Of a stretch of 64,000 bases of DNA, positions 1 to 10,557 are shown in pieces. The stretch comes from Seiridium cupressi (Eukaryota; Ascomycota; Sordariomycetes; Amphisphaeriales; Sporocadaceae). The stretch is taken from NCBI GenBank assembly GCA_036674765.1, contig JARVKI010000075.1, positions 62,001-126,000 of the forward strand, written 5' to 3'. The notes beneath the pieces were generated by a model that was given only the letters and a program-made list of their open reading frames with translations, did no database searches and was not told where the DNA came from. A program made the position numbers and the translations under genes. Position 1 is the first letter of the stretch, and each line of letters opens with the position of its first letter.

Positions 1-559
1 GCATGTCCATCTCCCCCGACCGAGATCGAAAACTCGTGTAAAGAACAGCCGACACCGATATCCTGGATTGCCTCGTCCAACAAGTTACGAGGCGCGGTGT
101 AGCTAGGAAGTTGTTGTGACGGGGTGCAACTTGAGCAAGCCGCTTCTCACGGCGCACAAACCCTCCGAGTGTGACATATTTCCTCCATCGGTAGCTGTCC
201 GCAGCTTTTGTTGGCCGGCTTCGACAGGCACCATTCTGTTGGTCTGTTTTTGGTGGTTTCACGGTACCACCAGGGGGTGCATTGCGACTCCAGCCCCTGA
301 GGCAGGATCGTGCGTACAAGCATTGGCAAGGTTGCCAATATTTGCACGTGCGAGACGTGGGACAGACTTACAAGGTCCAGCAGGCTGCAGCTATTCTTGG
401 GAGAGTTTGAAGAACTTTACTACCAGTCGGGCGTGATTCGTGGGCCTCTGCGACTGCGTGACGGACCATAACCAAAGGTTTGATTGAGACGGGAAACCTC
501 AACGCCCTGAAAGCCACAGATTGGGTCATCTCACGCCTGAGGTATCCTCACCGTACACC
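1..559. other. Left-edge intergenic DNA and 5' leader
   Basis: No coding sequence is supportable here. The short open frames carry no recognisable family and no introns that would extend them. The right part is presumably promoter and 5' leader of the gene starting at 560. Confidence 0.5.
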
Positions 560-2728
560 ATGGCTTCTACCGCGGGATTCCCATTGTATCTACACCAGGA
601 TGAGACGTCAGTTCTCATGCTTTCCGACTCGGAAGATGAAGATGCGCCCCCAACTCCCCGGGAGCCATTTCATTCCCATGAACCCTCCAGGGCTGAATCC
701 AGGACGGAATCGCTAGACCAGGACGAGGAAGAGGCCCTGCGGAAAAGCGCGAATGATGCCGCTGCCAGCGTCCCGCTTCATCCAATTCCCGCTATGCAGT
801 CAGCCTTCGCCGAGTCGCTAGTGGAAGCTACTGCCAATCCTCCGATACCAAAGCCCAAGTTAAGGTTCGGCGATGCTAAGGAACGTCGAGCGCACTTGAT
901 AGACACCGAAAAGGATGCCAAGCTCTACAACGAACTATGGCGGTATCGTCCAGGCCAAACACACCACGAACTTTTCAAGCTTATGGCACAGATCTCCTTT
1001 GGTGTTTATCTGCTGCTGAACGGGATTGCGAACAGCAATATACAGGTGGTCAATATTCTACAAGGCCACATCGACGAAGTGGACGAGTTTCTAGAAGTTG
1101 CAATGGAGGATATCAAATTGGCCACCGAGGACATCCAGGAACGAATCGACTTCCTGAAGCTGCCCATGCAGAATATCTCCACATTTGAAAAGATGTTGGA
1201 GGACCGTGCCTTTAGGCTGCAAATTGTCACGGGGAATGAAAAAATCGAGCATATAGTCAACCGGACGGCCGCTGCGCTCGAAGCGAGCTTGGTCGACGTC
1301 GAGGAAGGTTTGAAGTCAACCAGAGAATTTGCTGTTTACCTGGGCGACCAGCAAAATCGGCCCTGGAGAGCAGCGCGGCCGGATGTGATTGATATCTTCG
1401 ATGCCATGAAAGGAAATGCGGAAGGCTGGTATAAAGCGTTCGTTGACCTGCAGGCAAGTGCTTCGGTGCTTGACAACCTTCTCGTTAAGCTGGGCCAGAT
1501 GGTGGCCGACATGGACAGGCGGGCTGGCGAAGTGAGCAGGCGAACGAGGGTAAGTCCCGTGGGTGGCGCCTTTGAGCTCTCACTACGAGCCAGTGCATTG
1601 ATGCCTCTGCAGTTCAGTGTCACCCCTTTCGCAGGGTCAGCCGCAGATGCCTCACGCGCCTCAGTAGCCAGTCCCCAGGCTTCTCAGGCCTCGAGGAAAT
1701 CGTCTCACCGTTCATCGTCTAGCAGGGCTCGTTCAGCATCCGCTTCCTCCAGGACTGATTCTATGCATATGAGAACAAGGAGCCCGTCTCAGAAATCTCC
1801 TCCGTCATCGCCCAATGCAAGGGACACGTTGCCAGATTTTCAGTTCAAACCCCCGCAGAGACGGTCCTCTAATCCCAGAAAAGGGCTACTTATGGAAATC
1901 GAGATAGCATCGGAAATCGATGAAGAGCCGAAAGAGGCTTCTCGACCCAGTCCTATTGAAGAAGAAGAAGGGCTCTATATTTTACAGCCACGGACGTATA
2001 CACCTCAACCGCCGGAGCCAATACCGTCGCCCATGGTTCATAATCCCCCTTCGCCCAAGTCACCAAAGCCTGCGTCTCCACAGCAGGAGGAAGTCCCAAA
2101 GAGGACGTCGTTGCGCCAGAGACTATCGTTGAGGGGCAGTCACCCACCCGAGTCGATACAGGTTCCTCCTCGGAACGTAAACCGGCCGAAATACCAGTCT
2201 CCCCGTGTACAATACGCACAGCAGGTACATGTGCCTGACTCGGCATACGCGTCGGATGTCGATTCCCGGCCACCCTTTCACCCCATGGCGGATACTCTCC
2301 AAGATTTCCCTTCGCCCCCCGTCTTTACCAACATGATCCCATCGCCTCTAAGCGACCAACAGTATTTTCGGCCTGTTCAAGCGAGTCCTCATTCACCTTT
2401 ACAGCGGCCGTGGACATCGGGCCCTGCTGCTATCCCTCGGCCCCACACCTCGGCAACGCAGTATCACCATGCCAGCCACCAACGCAATGCGCCTTCCGCA
2501 ATGGGGATGAGTATGTTGAGCAATGTCACGACCATGAATACTGAGGGCAAAACTCTGAAGAAGAAGAGAAGCGCCTTTGGCTGGCTGAAGAAGGCTTTCT
2601 CGCTTAGTGAAGAGGAGCGTGCTGCGTTTGAAGCGAGAAAGCAACAACAAGCGCCCAATCTATACTACGAGGGCCGAAGCCCTAAATATCTGGACGGCAG
2701 GAGAATCGATGAACACAGGCGCTACTAG
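560..2728 (+). CDS. Conserved fungal protein, helical N-terminal half, disordered C-terminal half (function unknown)
   Basis: I do not recognise a named family. The start chosen is the ATG at 560, in a CACCATGG context; the frame is open upstream to 521 but only from a TTG. A 63-nt intron is likely at 1550-1612 (perfect GTAAGT donor, TGCAG acceptor). It is in frame, so both forms are open; exons 560-1549 and 1613-2728 give 701 residues. Residues about 90-325 are rich in predicted helix and coiled coil with few prolines and resemble a structured domain. Residues 340-640 are Ser/Pro/Arg-rich and probably disordered. The C-terminus regains order with a basic amphipathic stretch (KKKRSAFGWLKKAFSL) and a charged tail. 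This layout suggests a cytoplasmic scaffold or cortex protein with a membrane- or partner-binding C-terminal helix, but that is inference. Confidence 0.8.
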   Translation: MASTAGFPLYLHQDETSVLMLSDSEDEDAPPTPREPFHSHEPSRAESRTESLDQDEEEALRKSANDAAASVPLHPIPAMQSAFAESLVEATANPPIPKPKLRFGDAKERRAHLIDTEKDAKLYNELWRYRPGQTHHELFKLMAQISFGVYLLLNGIANSNIQVVNILQGHIDEVDEFLEVAMEDIKLATEDIQERIDFLKLPMQNISTFEKMLEDRAFRLQIVTGNEKIEHIVNRTAAALEASLVDVEEGLKSTREFAVYLGDQQNRPWRAARPDVIDIFDAMKGNAEGWYKAFVDLQASASVLDNLLVKLGQMVADMDRRAGEVSRRTRVSPVGGAFELSLRASALMPLQFSVTPFAGSAADASRASVASPQASQASRKSSHRSSSSRARSASASSRTDSMHMRTRSPSQKSPPSSPNARDTLPDFQFKPPQRRSSNPRKGLLMEIEIASEIDEEPKEASRPSPIEEEEGLYILQPRTYTPQPPEPIPSPMVHNPPSPKSPKPASPQQEEVPKRTSLRQRLSLRGSHPPESIQVPPRNVNRPKYQSPRVQYAQQVHVPDSAYASDVDSRPPFHPMADTLQDFPSPPVFTNMIPSPLSDQQYFRPVQASPHSPLQRPWTSGPAAIPRPHTSATQYHHASHQRNAPSAMGMSMLSNVTTMNTEGKTLKKKRSAFGWLKKAFSLSEEERAAFEARKQQQAPNLYYEGRSPKYLDGRRIDEHRRY

Positions 2729-3872
2729 AAATCGGTCGGCGCCTGGGGTCACATGAATCTTCGCCCACCGTGTGCACCAGACCAGAGGACATGTATGCCG
2801 GAACTCGTCATTACCAGGCCGGTTGGTCGCTATACACCCAAAAATCCAAACAACCCGGCACATTTCATGGCATTCCGCCGACAAGACTTGCAAGACTAGC
2901 TCACCCATGACTAGCTAAGTCACATCACACTCGCTTGGCGGTCAGCTTTAATCCAATTTGATACCCCGTACGCGAGCTTATTTATTTATTATTTTATCCC
3001 GGTGGACTCTTTCGGACAGGGGGCGGGATGCCATTCATTCACTCGAAGGACAGTTCCAGTGATGCAGTCATCGTCTAGGAATAGATTACTGGCCAGCTTG
3101 GTCACGCAGATGCAACGGCACGCAGAAGCACAACCTCTTTGAAGGGAGTCGGGGCGGAGTGGACATCACCAATGGATGTCTGATGTACCATACGTTAATC
3201 CAGTATTTGGAGATACGGCCTTTAAGTTTGGGTTCAAAGCATGGCGTTTGGTGGATTTTGTGGTAATCTTCGGACCAAGAGCTCTACTATATATATATAC
3301 ATATACATATATTTATCAAATAATACAGTGGCTTGAGAATATTGTTTGAAATCCCCCCATCCATTTGACTCATGTACTACCTTTGATGATATCTTGTCTG
3401 GAACATATCAAACATCGGTATCAAAAAGTACGCATTATACCATCAAAACACAGAGAGAGGAGACTGTTAAGGTGGGTGTCCAGAGGCCAGCTCTTTATTA
3501 CCCTCGTCAGAAGCGGTGCAAAACAGGATAGCCGTCCCTTTGTTTTCCTAGGTGGAGAGGAGGCCCCAGCAAAGTAACACTACAATCACCTCGTTCTCAA
3601 TTCTCACAGAGTACGGCCCGTATAAGAGGTGCCGCAATGGACAGCTGAGCTCTTGGCGTGATCTGGACTAAATTAGTCGTCGATTAAAAGCACCAGAGAA
3701 GATCACGGAAGCTACCTTCTTCAAGGCGGAATAACATGGAATGAACTAGGATGGACGCCGGATCAGGCTTCATGTCTGGTGGAAACCTGCTTGTTTTCTT
3801 GCGTCCACCTGGTGGCCTCCCTCTGCTTTTTGACACCACCTCAAGCCATCCTTCAGCACCCGGATTGCAGCC
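2729..3872. other. Intergenic region with an AT-rich patch
   Basis: No gene is supportable. The left part should hold the 3' UTR of the upstream gene. An alternating TA-rich run lies near 3287-3320 and looks like a simple-sequence tract. The right 200-300 bases should be promoter and leader of the gene at 3873. Confidence 0.5.
3287..3320. repeat. TA-rich simple-sequence tract
   Basis: Alternating TA dinucleotides broken by TACA units in intergenic DNA. It is a microsatellite-like tract with no associated gene. Confidence 0.6.
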
Positions 3873-4709
3873 ATGGATGATTCCATCGCCAAGCTAAGAG
3901 GGGAGTTCATCGAAAAAGCCAAAGCTGCTAGTCATGCCAGACTCAAGATGAAGAAACATCAGGCTCTTGTCGACTTGGTCAAAAGCGTCCAACCTGGACT
4001 CAGACAGCACCTGGAACGGCAATGGCAACAGCTCGAGCAGGACGAGAACACACGGCTCGAGGAGGAACTCAAGGAAGCCTCGGACGACTCTTCTAATCTG
4101 GCACACTCCAATGGTGAGAATATTGGCGGCAACATTCTGGAGCGTACTCTTTATCAATCCCTCTCACCGATGCTCCAAGAGGCCGGCATCGAACCCACAC
4201 CGACGGCTTTACAAACGCCTCAGGAAGGTGCGATGAACATGAAATCAAGACCTGATGTTAAATTCCACAAACCTAATATATATTTGGCAGGATCCAGTCA
4301 CATGAACCAAAATGCTCGTCGTGAGCAAAAGAGAAAACGTCATATTTCTCCTCATGCTCTCAACAACTCTGATTCTAGTGGCGACCCTGACGAGGAAATT
4401 GAGGCCCGGCCCAGGTCCAAGAACAAGAAGACGCACCCGGGCAGTCAAGCCACGCTGGATGAACTTGAGCACTCGGGCGAGGGAAGTCACGTGGCGTCAC
4501 AGGCGCCTGGCGTTCGCCCAACGTCAACGTCAACGTCAACGTCAAGTCCATCTTCTTCTGCCCAGACACTGATGGAGACGACAACAAGCCACTATGCCAG
4601 CTCGAACCGTACTGGTCTGCGTCGTGCCACCAAGGCACAAGGCAGCTACAACGCTAAAGAGGTCTTTCGAAAATTAGGCTTGAGCCCGAACTTGAAAAAG
4701 TCGAGCTAG
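3873..4709 (+). CDS. Small fungal protein with N-terminal coiled coil and Ser/Thr-rich tail (function unknown)
   Basis: The uninterrupted ATG-started frame encodes 278 residues. Residues 1-75 are highly charged and helical (many Lys, Glu, Gln and Leu), likely a coiled coil. The middle holds an RREQKRKRH basic patch that could be a nuclear localisation signal. Residues 210-235 are a Thr/Ser repeat encoded by a hexanucleotide tandem repeat. The C-terminus is basic with a short conserved-looking block (YNAKEVFRKLGL). A possible 63-nt in-frame intron exists at 4228-4290 (GTGCGA donor, CTAAT branch, GGCAG acceptor); removing it gives 257 residues. I do not recognise the family. The ordered ends and purposeful frame suggest a real, fast-evolving gene, perhaps nuclear. 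Confidence 0.65.
   Translation: MDDSIAKLRGEFIEKAKAASHARLKMKKHQALVDLVKSVQPGLRQHLERQWQQLEQDENTRLEEELKEASDDSSNLAHSNGENIGGNILERTLYQSLSPMLQEAGIEPTPTALQTPQEGAMNMKSRPDVKFHKPNIYLAGSSHMNQNARREQKRKRHISPHALNNSDSSGDPDEEIEARPRSKNKKTHPGSQATLDELEHSGEGSHVASQAPGVRPTSTSTSTSSPSSSAQTLMETTTSHYASSNRTGLRRATKAQGSYNAKEVFRKLGLSPNLKKSS
4521..4544 (+). repeat. (ACGTCA)4 tandem repeat inside a coding region
   Basis: Four perfect copies of a 6-bp unit encode alternating Thr-Ser. The unit preserves the frame, so copy-number changes would alter protein length without a frameshift. Confidence 0.85.
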
Positions 4710-6022
4710 ATACCAGGAAAGTTATCGTGTCATATGGTGGAGAGTTGCAAGAAAGCCAATAATTGCGAAAAAGAAGAAAAAAAGAACGGAGCGAAGAGAG
4801 AAGACGGCTGAACAGAAGGCTCGTCTGAGGGCTGACGGGGAGATTCAAGAAGGCATGTGTAATGAATAGGTTTATATCCACTCGATCTAATCGATGGATG
4901 GATTTGGAATGAGACAACCACGGAGACAAAGTCCAGCTAGCATGTGTGTCTCTTCTCATTTCTCGAGAAGTCAATGGTCAATTTCTAGTATAGTGCTGAC
5001 GTCTATATATATTTCGAAAAGCATATGCCTTCATTCAAGAAACAGCCCAAGTGTTGATATCTCCGTTTGCGGGTGTCATCGATCGACCTGCGACTTTCGC
5101 GCTCTGATTCATAAAAACTATGTTTATTTATCATCGCGTCATTCCCATCTGTCTTAGCCTACTAAAGACGTGCCGCAATATGTATTTATTCGCCATATGG
5201 GCAATATCACGTCAAAAGGTCGCACGAGAGGCTTCTTATAAAGGGAAGAACGCCCCTGGCTTATACCACAAAAGGTCTATATCCCATCATATACAACTCC
5301 TCGATTGCAACGTCTTCGGAAGATGTATGCAGGCGCCTATTGAATTAGTAAACTCGTATATATCATGAGAACCCTCCCTGTGTTGATTCAAATGTGCACA
5401 ATATACAACCCTTTTTGTTTGATGCCCACGTTTCTACATTGTCAAGTTGCTTGCTTGACCGATGTGTCATAGGAATTGTATCTCCACCTATGGCGCCGCG
5501 TAAGACCAGCAGCTCTCCCTGTTCGTTGCTGTACGACGACTTGCGTGGGAAAATTTATACTTTGGCTGATTCCCTTAGCTAGGCTCCTAGGGAAGAAGCG
5601 CGCCATACTCGGCATATGCGCGTGATCGCGTCCCTGTCTGACACTGTGGTTTTTTTTCTTCATACAAGGCCTAGTCTCTGCTACTTAAGCCGGGGATGGC
5701 CCACATGCTTATCCACTGTGCATTGCTAGGTGAGCCCTACCAAGAAAGATTTGGGAGGGACTTCAATCATCTGGGTAAGGCAAGCTCATGCATAACATGA
5801 AAAGGCCTGGACAAGCGACTTACTGGTACGAGTGTTCGTTCAAGATGGACAGGGTAATAACCAACTTGCGGTCGCTTTGGTGAGAAGATGACCACAAGGA
5901 CAGCGAGTTTCTGGCTGCCAAGCATATGTATTCCTTTGCAGAGAGCCAAATCCACGACGTGGTTTCTGCTCATATGTACTTGTCGATCAACTACGGGAGG
6001 GTGTGATGTCCGCGGCAAGGTC
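4710..6022. other. Intergenic region between convergent genes
   Basis: This 1.3-kb stretch separates the 3' ends of the gene ending at 4709 and the F-box gene on the opposite strand. It should hold both 3' UTRs. A purine-rich run with an A tract lies at 4765-4800. No gene or structured RNA was recognised. Confidence 0.5.
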
Positions 6023-7627
6023 CTACTCGCCGCTGAAGCCGTAACTCTTGACCCGGCTGAAGTAAAATGCCTTATCATTCTTCAGGCCAAACTCACCCCA
6101 GTCGTCCGTTAACTTATTGTAGGACCAGAAGCCTTTCCAAGTCAACTTATTGTTACGTGCCTTACCGGCGCTCTTCATATTTAGCTCCAATCGATACATA
6201 TACTTTGGATCTACACCCTCCGTCTCGACGAACAACTCGCCCTCTGCCTCGGCAGGTGCCACATCTGGGTTATCGATGGACGATGACAGCCGCCAGCGGC
6301 CCTTGAGTGCTTTGGTCACGATGGAGGAGGGTAGATGTGGGGCGCCGCCCTTTTCATGCTGACGAACAAGTGGCTTGGTGAGGTGGTGTACGACATCAGC
6401 AGGTTCAGCGGTGGTGAGTAAACTGATGACTGTGCCGTCGCGGAAGAAGCGGAGGTAGCGGTAGTAGGTGACAATATGCACCGGGCTGTTCCAGGTGATG
6501 TGGTTGCCCGAGGCGTGTCCGGTCCGAATATAGTTGACTGTGCTGATGTAGCATCCGTTAAACCGGATTCGTGGCCTCTGCCTGAACATGCGCTGCCAGG
6601 ATGGGTAAACCGTACCGTAGAGGTCGTCAGTGATGGCCTCGCTCTCGTCGGCACGCCGCTGGAAAAGCTCGGTCATGGCAAAAGAGTCCTCGCCAAGCTC
6701 AAGCTCGGGATCGAGCTCGTCCCAAGAAATGCCTCGCTGCCAGTGGTAGATCATGCCGCCGAACCCGAATTCGGATCCAAGACAGACCCGCCGCCAGATC
6801 TGATTTTCGGTGGCTACTAGGTAAGCCAATCGTTTGCACACCCGTGATAAGCGCACGAAGTCCCCGACGTCGAGGACAGCGACATCCTGAAGGATGTGTA
6901 TCAATATCTCATTAGGCAGCTCAGAGATCGGACATGGCGGCGCAGGCAAGCCTTCCACCTCCGGTGGGGCTCCCTCGACGGCCAGTCCAGCAAAACTGGC
7001 GATGAGATCCGGCAGTGACAAGACAGGGGCGGATTCTTGTGAACGGGGAGCAGTACCGGAGACAGCCACGGAGGGGTTTGAGGGGCCGGGTTGCGCTGGC
7101 TGCACTGAATGCTGTTGTGTGCCGGCCGGCTTCTTTCTCCACACACCCGGAAAGTGCTTCTCTCGATACTCTCGGTCAACCCGGTTATCCAGGCGGTATG
7201 CTTTCCGGTAGAGGTGGAGACTGTCACCCAGCTTGCCCGAAGTCTCTTTATCGACAGCCTTCTCGTAGTATTCGAGAGCAGTTTCTGGCTCTTTGTCTTC
7301 CTCCGGCATGTCGTCGCGAGACTCGACAGCCGTGCCCTTACCGGGGTCATCATCGAAGTTCTGAGCCCCAACGTACTCGTCCTCGTTATCATGATGTGTA
7401 GCGGTTTTGGCTGGTAACCGTCTGGAGGCATGTTCAGTGTTTCGAGATGGCCCGGCCGATGACGCTGCAACCTGGATGGAAGCCGCCTGAGGCTGTCCTT
7501 GGTGTTGCGACCCTGAGGGAGCGTTCTTGGATCGTGCAGAGACCTCAGCACGCCATTGCGCTCTGAAGTTTTCTAGTTCAGACTGCACTTGTTCCGGTGA
7601 CTTCTCCATGCTAGCAAACAAACTCAT
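6023..7627 (-). CDS. HRT3: F-box protein of the Hrt3/Pof7/FBXO9 family
   Basis: The intronless frame starts at ATG 7627 and encodes 534 residues; a second in-frame ATG lies six codons in. Family members are substrate receptors of SCF (Skp1-cullin-F-box) ubiquitin ligases. Residues about 115-160 form the TPR-like repeat seen in FBXO9-type proteins (ALEYYEKAVDKE, LHLYRKAYRLD). An F-box follows at about 227-275 (LPNEILIHILQDVAV, VCKRLAYL, NQIWRRVC). The C-terminal half carries the family's lipocalin-like block, including RIRFNGCYISTVNY and YYRYLRFFRDG. The N-terminal 110 residues are low-complexity. Substrates cannot be read from sequence. It shares a 612-bp intergenic region with MTM1, transcribed the other way. 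Confidence 0.93.
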   Translation of the reverse strand: MSLFASMEKSPEQVQSELENFRAQWRAEVSARSKNAPSGSQHQGQPQAASIQVAASSAGPSRNTEHASRRLPAKTATHHDNEDEYVGAQNFDDDPGKGTAVESRDDMPEEDKEPETALEYYEKAVDKETSGKLGDSLHLYRKAYRLDNRVDREYREKHFPGVWRKKPAGTQQHSVQPAQPGPSNPSVAVSGTAPRSQESAPVLSLPDLIASFAGLAVEGAPPEVEGLPAPPCPISELPNEILIHILQDVAVLDVGDFVRLSRVCKRLAYLVATENQIWRRVCLGSEFGFGGMIYHWQRGISWDELDPELELGEDSFAMTELFQRRADESEAITDDLYGTVYPSWQRMFRQRPRIRFNGCYISTVNYIRTGHASGNHITWNSPVHIVTYYRYLRFFRDGTVISLLTTAEPADVVHHLTKPLVRQHEKGGAPHLPSSIVTKALKGRWRLSSSIDNPDVAPAEAEGELFVETEGVDPKYMYRLELNMKSAGKARNNKLTWKGFWSYNKLTDDWGEFGLKNDKAFYFSRVKSYGFSGE

Positions 7628-8239
7628 TGATGCCTTCTGGCTAGTTCTATAATACTAACGGTCTAGACATACAAGGGTTGTAGGTATGTTGTAGGAGAGG
7701 TCTACGAATTGGAGAGTGAGACTCTCTAGTTAGTCTAACCAAACGATTCGGACACAGGCAAGTCGCACGTCAGGGCTATCGGCGTGAAGCAATGTCCGTT
7801 ATCTACGGGCCTTCGGAAACCCGTCGCAAGGGCAAGGCTCCCGATTGGTTGGGGTGGTCATGACGAAAGAGCGTTCCAGAGCTCGGCTAGGAGAGCTACA
7901 TTGTACATTGCACCTCCGAAGCATGGAAGCTGCAAGCTGCCCGCGGTTAAATCCGGCCTATCTAAAAAAAATTTAGGGCCTCTGCTCCTCCGATTTAATG
8001 ACGCGCAGAATGATCCAGAGCAAGACCAGCCGCGATCGCAGCAAAGCCCGTGTGAAATCACCGTGGCCTTTTGCCCCCCCTTGAGACATGCCAGCTAAAC
8101 TTTCCCCAAACTCCAAGGCCGACCTAGTCACTATCATTGACTATCCTCAATCCCAAACACGACTGCCTCTCGAATCAATAGATACAACAGAGCTGCACGA
8201 TAGGGGCATTCCCGGATTCCCGGGATCCGCCCAAAAACA
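7628..8239. promoter_or_regulatory. Divergent promoter region between the F-box gene and MTM1
   Basis: The region separates two genes transcribed away from each other, so it should contain both promoters. It includes an AT-centred imperfect hairpin at 7955-7980. No canonical TATA box could be assigned with confidence. Confidence 0.55.
7955..7980. repeat. Imperfect inverted repeat in the divergent promoter
   Basis: Outer GGCC arms and inner CTAAA/TTTAG arms surround a run of A. The left side has a 3-nt bulge (TAT) between outer and inner arms. It could form a small hairpin or be a paired binding site. Confidence 0.6.
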
Positions 8240-9652
8240 ATGACCACATCCCCGAGATACGACGGACAAGACCACGACAGGTTACCGGCCGTGGAAGATG
8301 CATTTGCGGGCGCCACAATGCTTTCATCCAAAGATGACGGAGGCGATACCGTCATGGACATCTCCGCCGGCCAGAAAATGTTGTCAGCCATCTCTGGTAG
8401 CCTGCTAACTTCGCTTCTCGGTGCGTACCGTCGGACTGATGGCAAACGCCTTGCGGTGGTAGTTTGTAAATTAACGTGTAATTGCTAAACAGTCACACCT
8501 CTCGACGTCGTGCGAGTCCGCCTACAATCCCAAGGCCCGCCGCAAGCCTACACTGCAGATCTATCGAAAATAGCCGCCTCTGCGCCGAGCGCTTTTCGAC
8601 CGTCAAATCTCGGTGTCACGGCGTGTTGCAGAGAAGTGTTCTTCATGAACAACAATGCCGAGGTGTGTGTGGCTGGGCCTAGGCTCGAGTCACTGGGAGG
8701 GTCAAGAGCAGCTGGCGATTGCGCTGTGGAACAGACCCAAAGGAAAACCTTCAACTCGACCTTTGATGGCATGAGGAAGATTGCGCGCAATGAAGGAATC
8801 ACCACGTTATGGCGCGGCTTATCGCCTACCTTAGTCATGGCTGTTCCCGCCAATATCATCTACTTCACCGGGTACGAGTGGTTGAGATACAACGAGGCGA
8901 GCCCCATCAGCAAGTTGAAATCCGACGTATATGCGCCGCTTGTCGGCGGTGCTCTGGCTCGTGTTCTCGCTGCCACCGCCATCGGCCCAATCGAGCTCTT
9001 CCGCACACGTATGCAAGCAATATCAGGCTCAACGACGACGGGCCACTTCGCGAACACGCTAAACAGCATGAAGGAAATGCTGGCGCAGCATGGTCCCAGG
9101 TCGCTGTGGCGTGGCCTGAATTTGACACTGTGGCGAGACGTCCCGTTCTCTGGCATGTACTGGTGGGGCTACGAAACCATCAGAGGCAAACTTACTGATA
9201 TGCGCGAGGAGCGGCGGGGCCGGGCTTTCACAAGAGAAGATGGCTCGCGCCAGAGAGCCAGGACTCGATCGCAGAGCCGCGAGAACCATGCGGCAACATT
9301 CTTGGACAGCTTTACTGCTGGAGCGATTTCCGGTTCAGTGGCATCCATAGTAACGATGCCATTCGATGTGGGCAAAACTCGAACACAGACCTTTAGGGAT
9401 TCCGCGAGGGTCGCTGCAAATGGGGAGAAGGTAGTAGCCCCAGAGGAGCAGTCAATGGGGCGGTTACTATGGCATATTGTCAAGACGGAGGGGGTAGCAG
9501 GGCTTTGGAAAGGCTGGATACCCAGGACGCTCAAGATCGCACCCAGTTGTGCCATCATGATCAGCAGTTATGAAGTTGGAAAGCGGGCATTTAGAGGCGT
9601 CAATGAAAGGGCGGCAAAGAAGCAGAAGGGACAGGAGGCTGAAGAGCCTTGA
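8240..9652 (+). CDS. MTM1: Mitochondrial carrier, Mtm1/SLC25A39-40 type
   Basis: Two exons, 8240-8420 and 8493-9652, encode 446 residues. The 72-nt intron has a GTGCGT donor and a GCTAAAC branch. Splicing restores VTPLDVVRVRLQ exactly at the first carrier signature. The three mitochondrial carrier repeats are visible by their PX[DE]XX[RK] motifs: PLDVVR, PIELFR and PFDVGK. The family is further marked by a Cys-containing insert after the first signature (GVTACCREVFF) and the following WRGLSPTLVMAVPANIIYF. It acts in the inner mitochondrial membrane. Yeast Mtm1 affects manganese and iron handling for Sod2 activation, and the animal SLC25A39/40 proteins import glutathione. The Arg/Ser-rich loop before the third repeat is longer than usual. 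The C-terminal tail is Lys/Glu-rich. Confidence 0.95.
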
Positions 9653-10341
9653 TATTTGTGGCGTGTTTCCCCGCTCTCATTCCTGGATTCGTTTGCATTG
9701 GCTGGCGTTTTTCTTCTCCTTCTCTCTTTTTGGATTGTATGATACCTTTACTCCGGGCATGTATTGTTTTTGCGAGGCCGGAAAAGTTAGAGCATGACTG
9801 ATTGTGGGTGGTGCCCGCAGAAAGGCGCATAGACGGTCAAACTGGTCTTAGTGGGCAACTAGCCTTTGTACAACATCTTGATGATAGATCGATGGGAAGG
9901 CTCTGGTTGCAAGGCCTGATGGAATTAATTTTATAATTGATACACCGCAATCACATCGAACGAGAACATTTGCACTAAGACTTTTGAGCAGATAGACTTT
10001 AAAACCCACGGACGGGATGTAAAGTGCATAGTGGAAGAAGGAAGGAGATGCGGTCGAATAAAATAAATCGAAGAAGAAGCAATCAAAATGGCAAGGGGGC
10101 ATGCGGAATCGTCAGCTTCGGTACCATGAAGTGACCGTTGTGCTTGTGCGACATGCGATACTGTATGCTGTATTGGTTTTGCTTTCCCCCCTATGCATTA
10201 CTTCACAATCCTAGTCGCTTAAATTGACTTCCCCAAAGCGCGTAACGCGTCGGACCAACGAGCACTAGGCATCCTTGCTCACTAAACTATGTACCTAGCT
10301 TGAACCGTGACGTGACCGCTCAAGAAACGAGGAAAGCGTAA
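9653..10341. other. Intergenic region, MTM1 to UNG1
   Basis: Should hold the MTM1 3' UTR and the UNG1 promoter. No gene was recognised. A TACCTA element occurs near 10287. Confidence 0.5.
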
Positions 10342-10557
10342 ATGCTTTCCAATTCACTTCAAACTTTCATGCCTTGTAAACCTCTTCAAAATTCGTCACC
10401 ACGAGTAGTCCCGTACTTTCTTGCCGTACAACTTCTTCCTGGCTGTACCTCTCCTAGTCCATCCTGTACATCACGCAGCCTGGTGCACATACCTGCACTA
10501 TACACAAGCACCCGAGATCGCACTTGGCCGCCCTCGACAGCAACGAGCTACAGCACG

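Noticed and set aside
9169..9558. 129-codon minus-strand frame
   Set aside because: Antisense to the MTM1 carrier repeats; no family.
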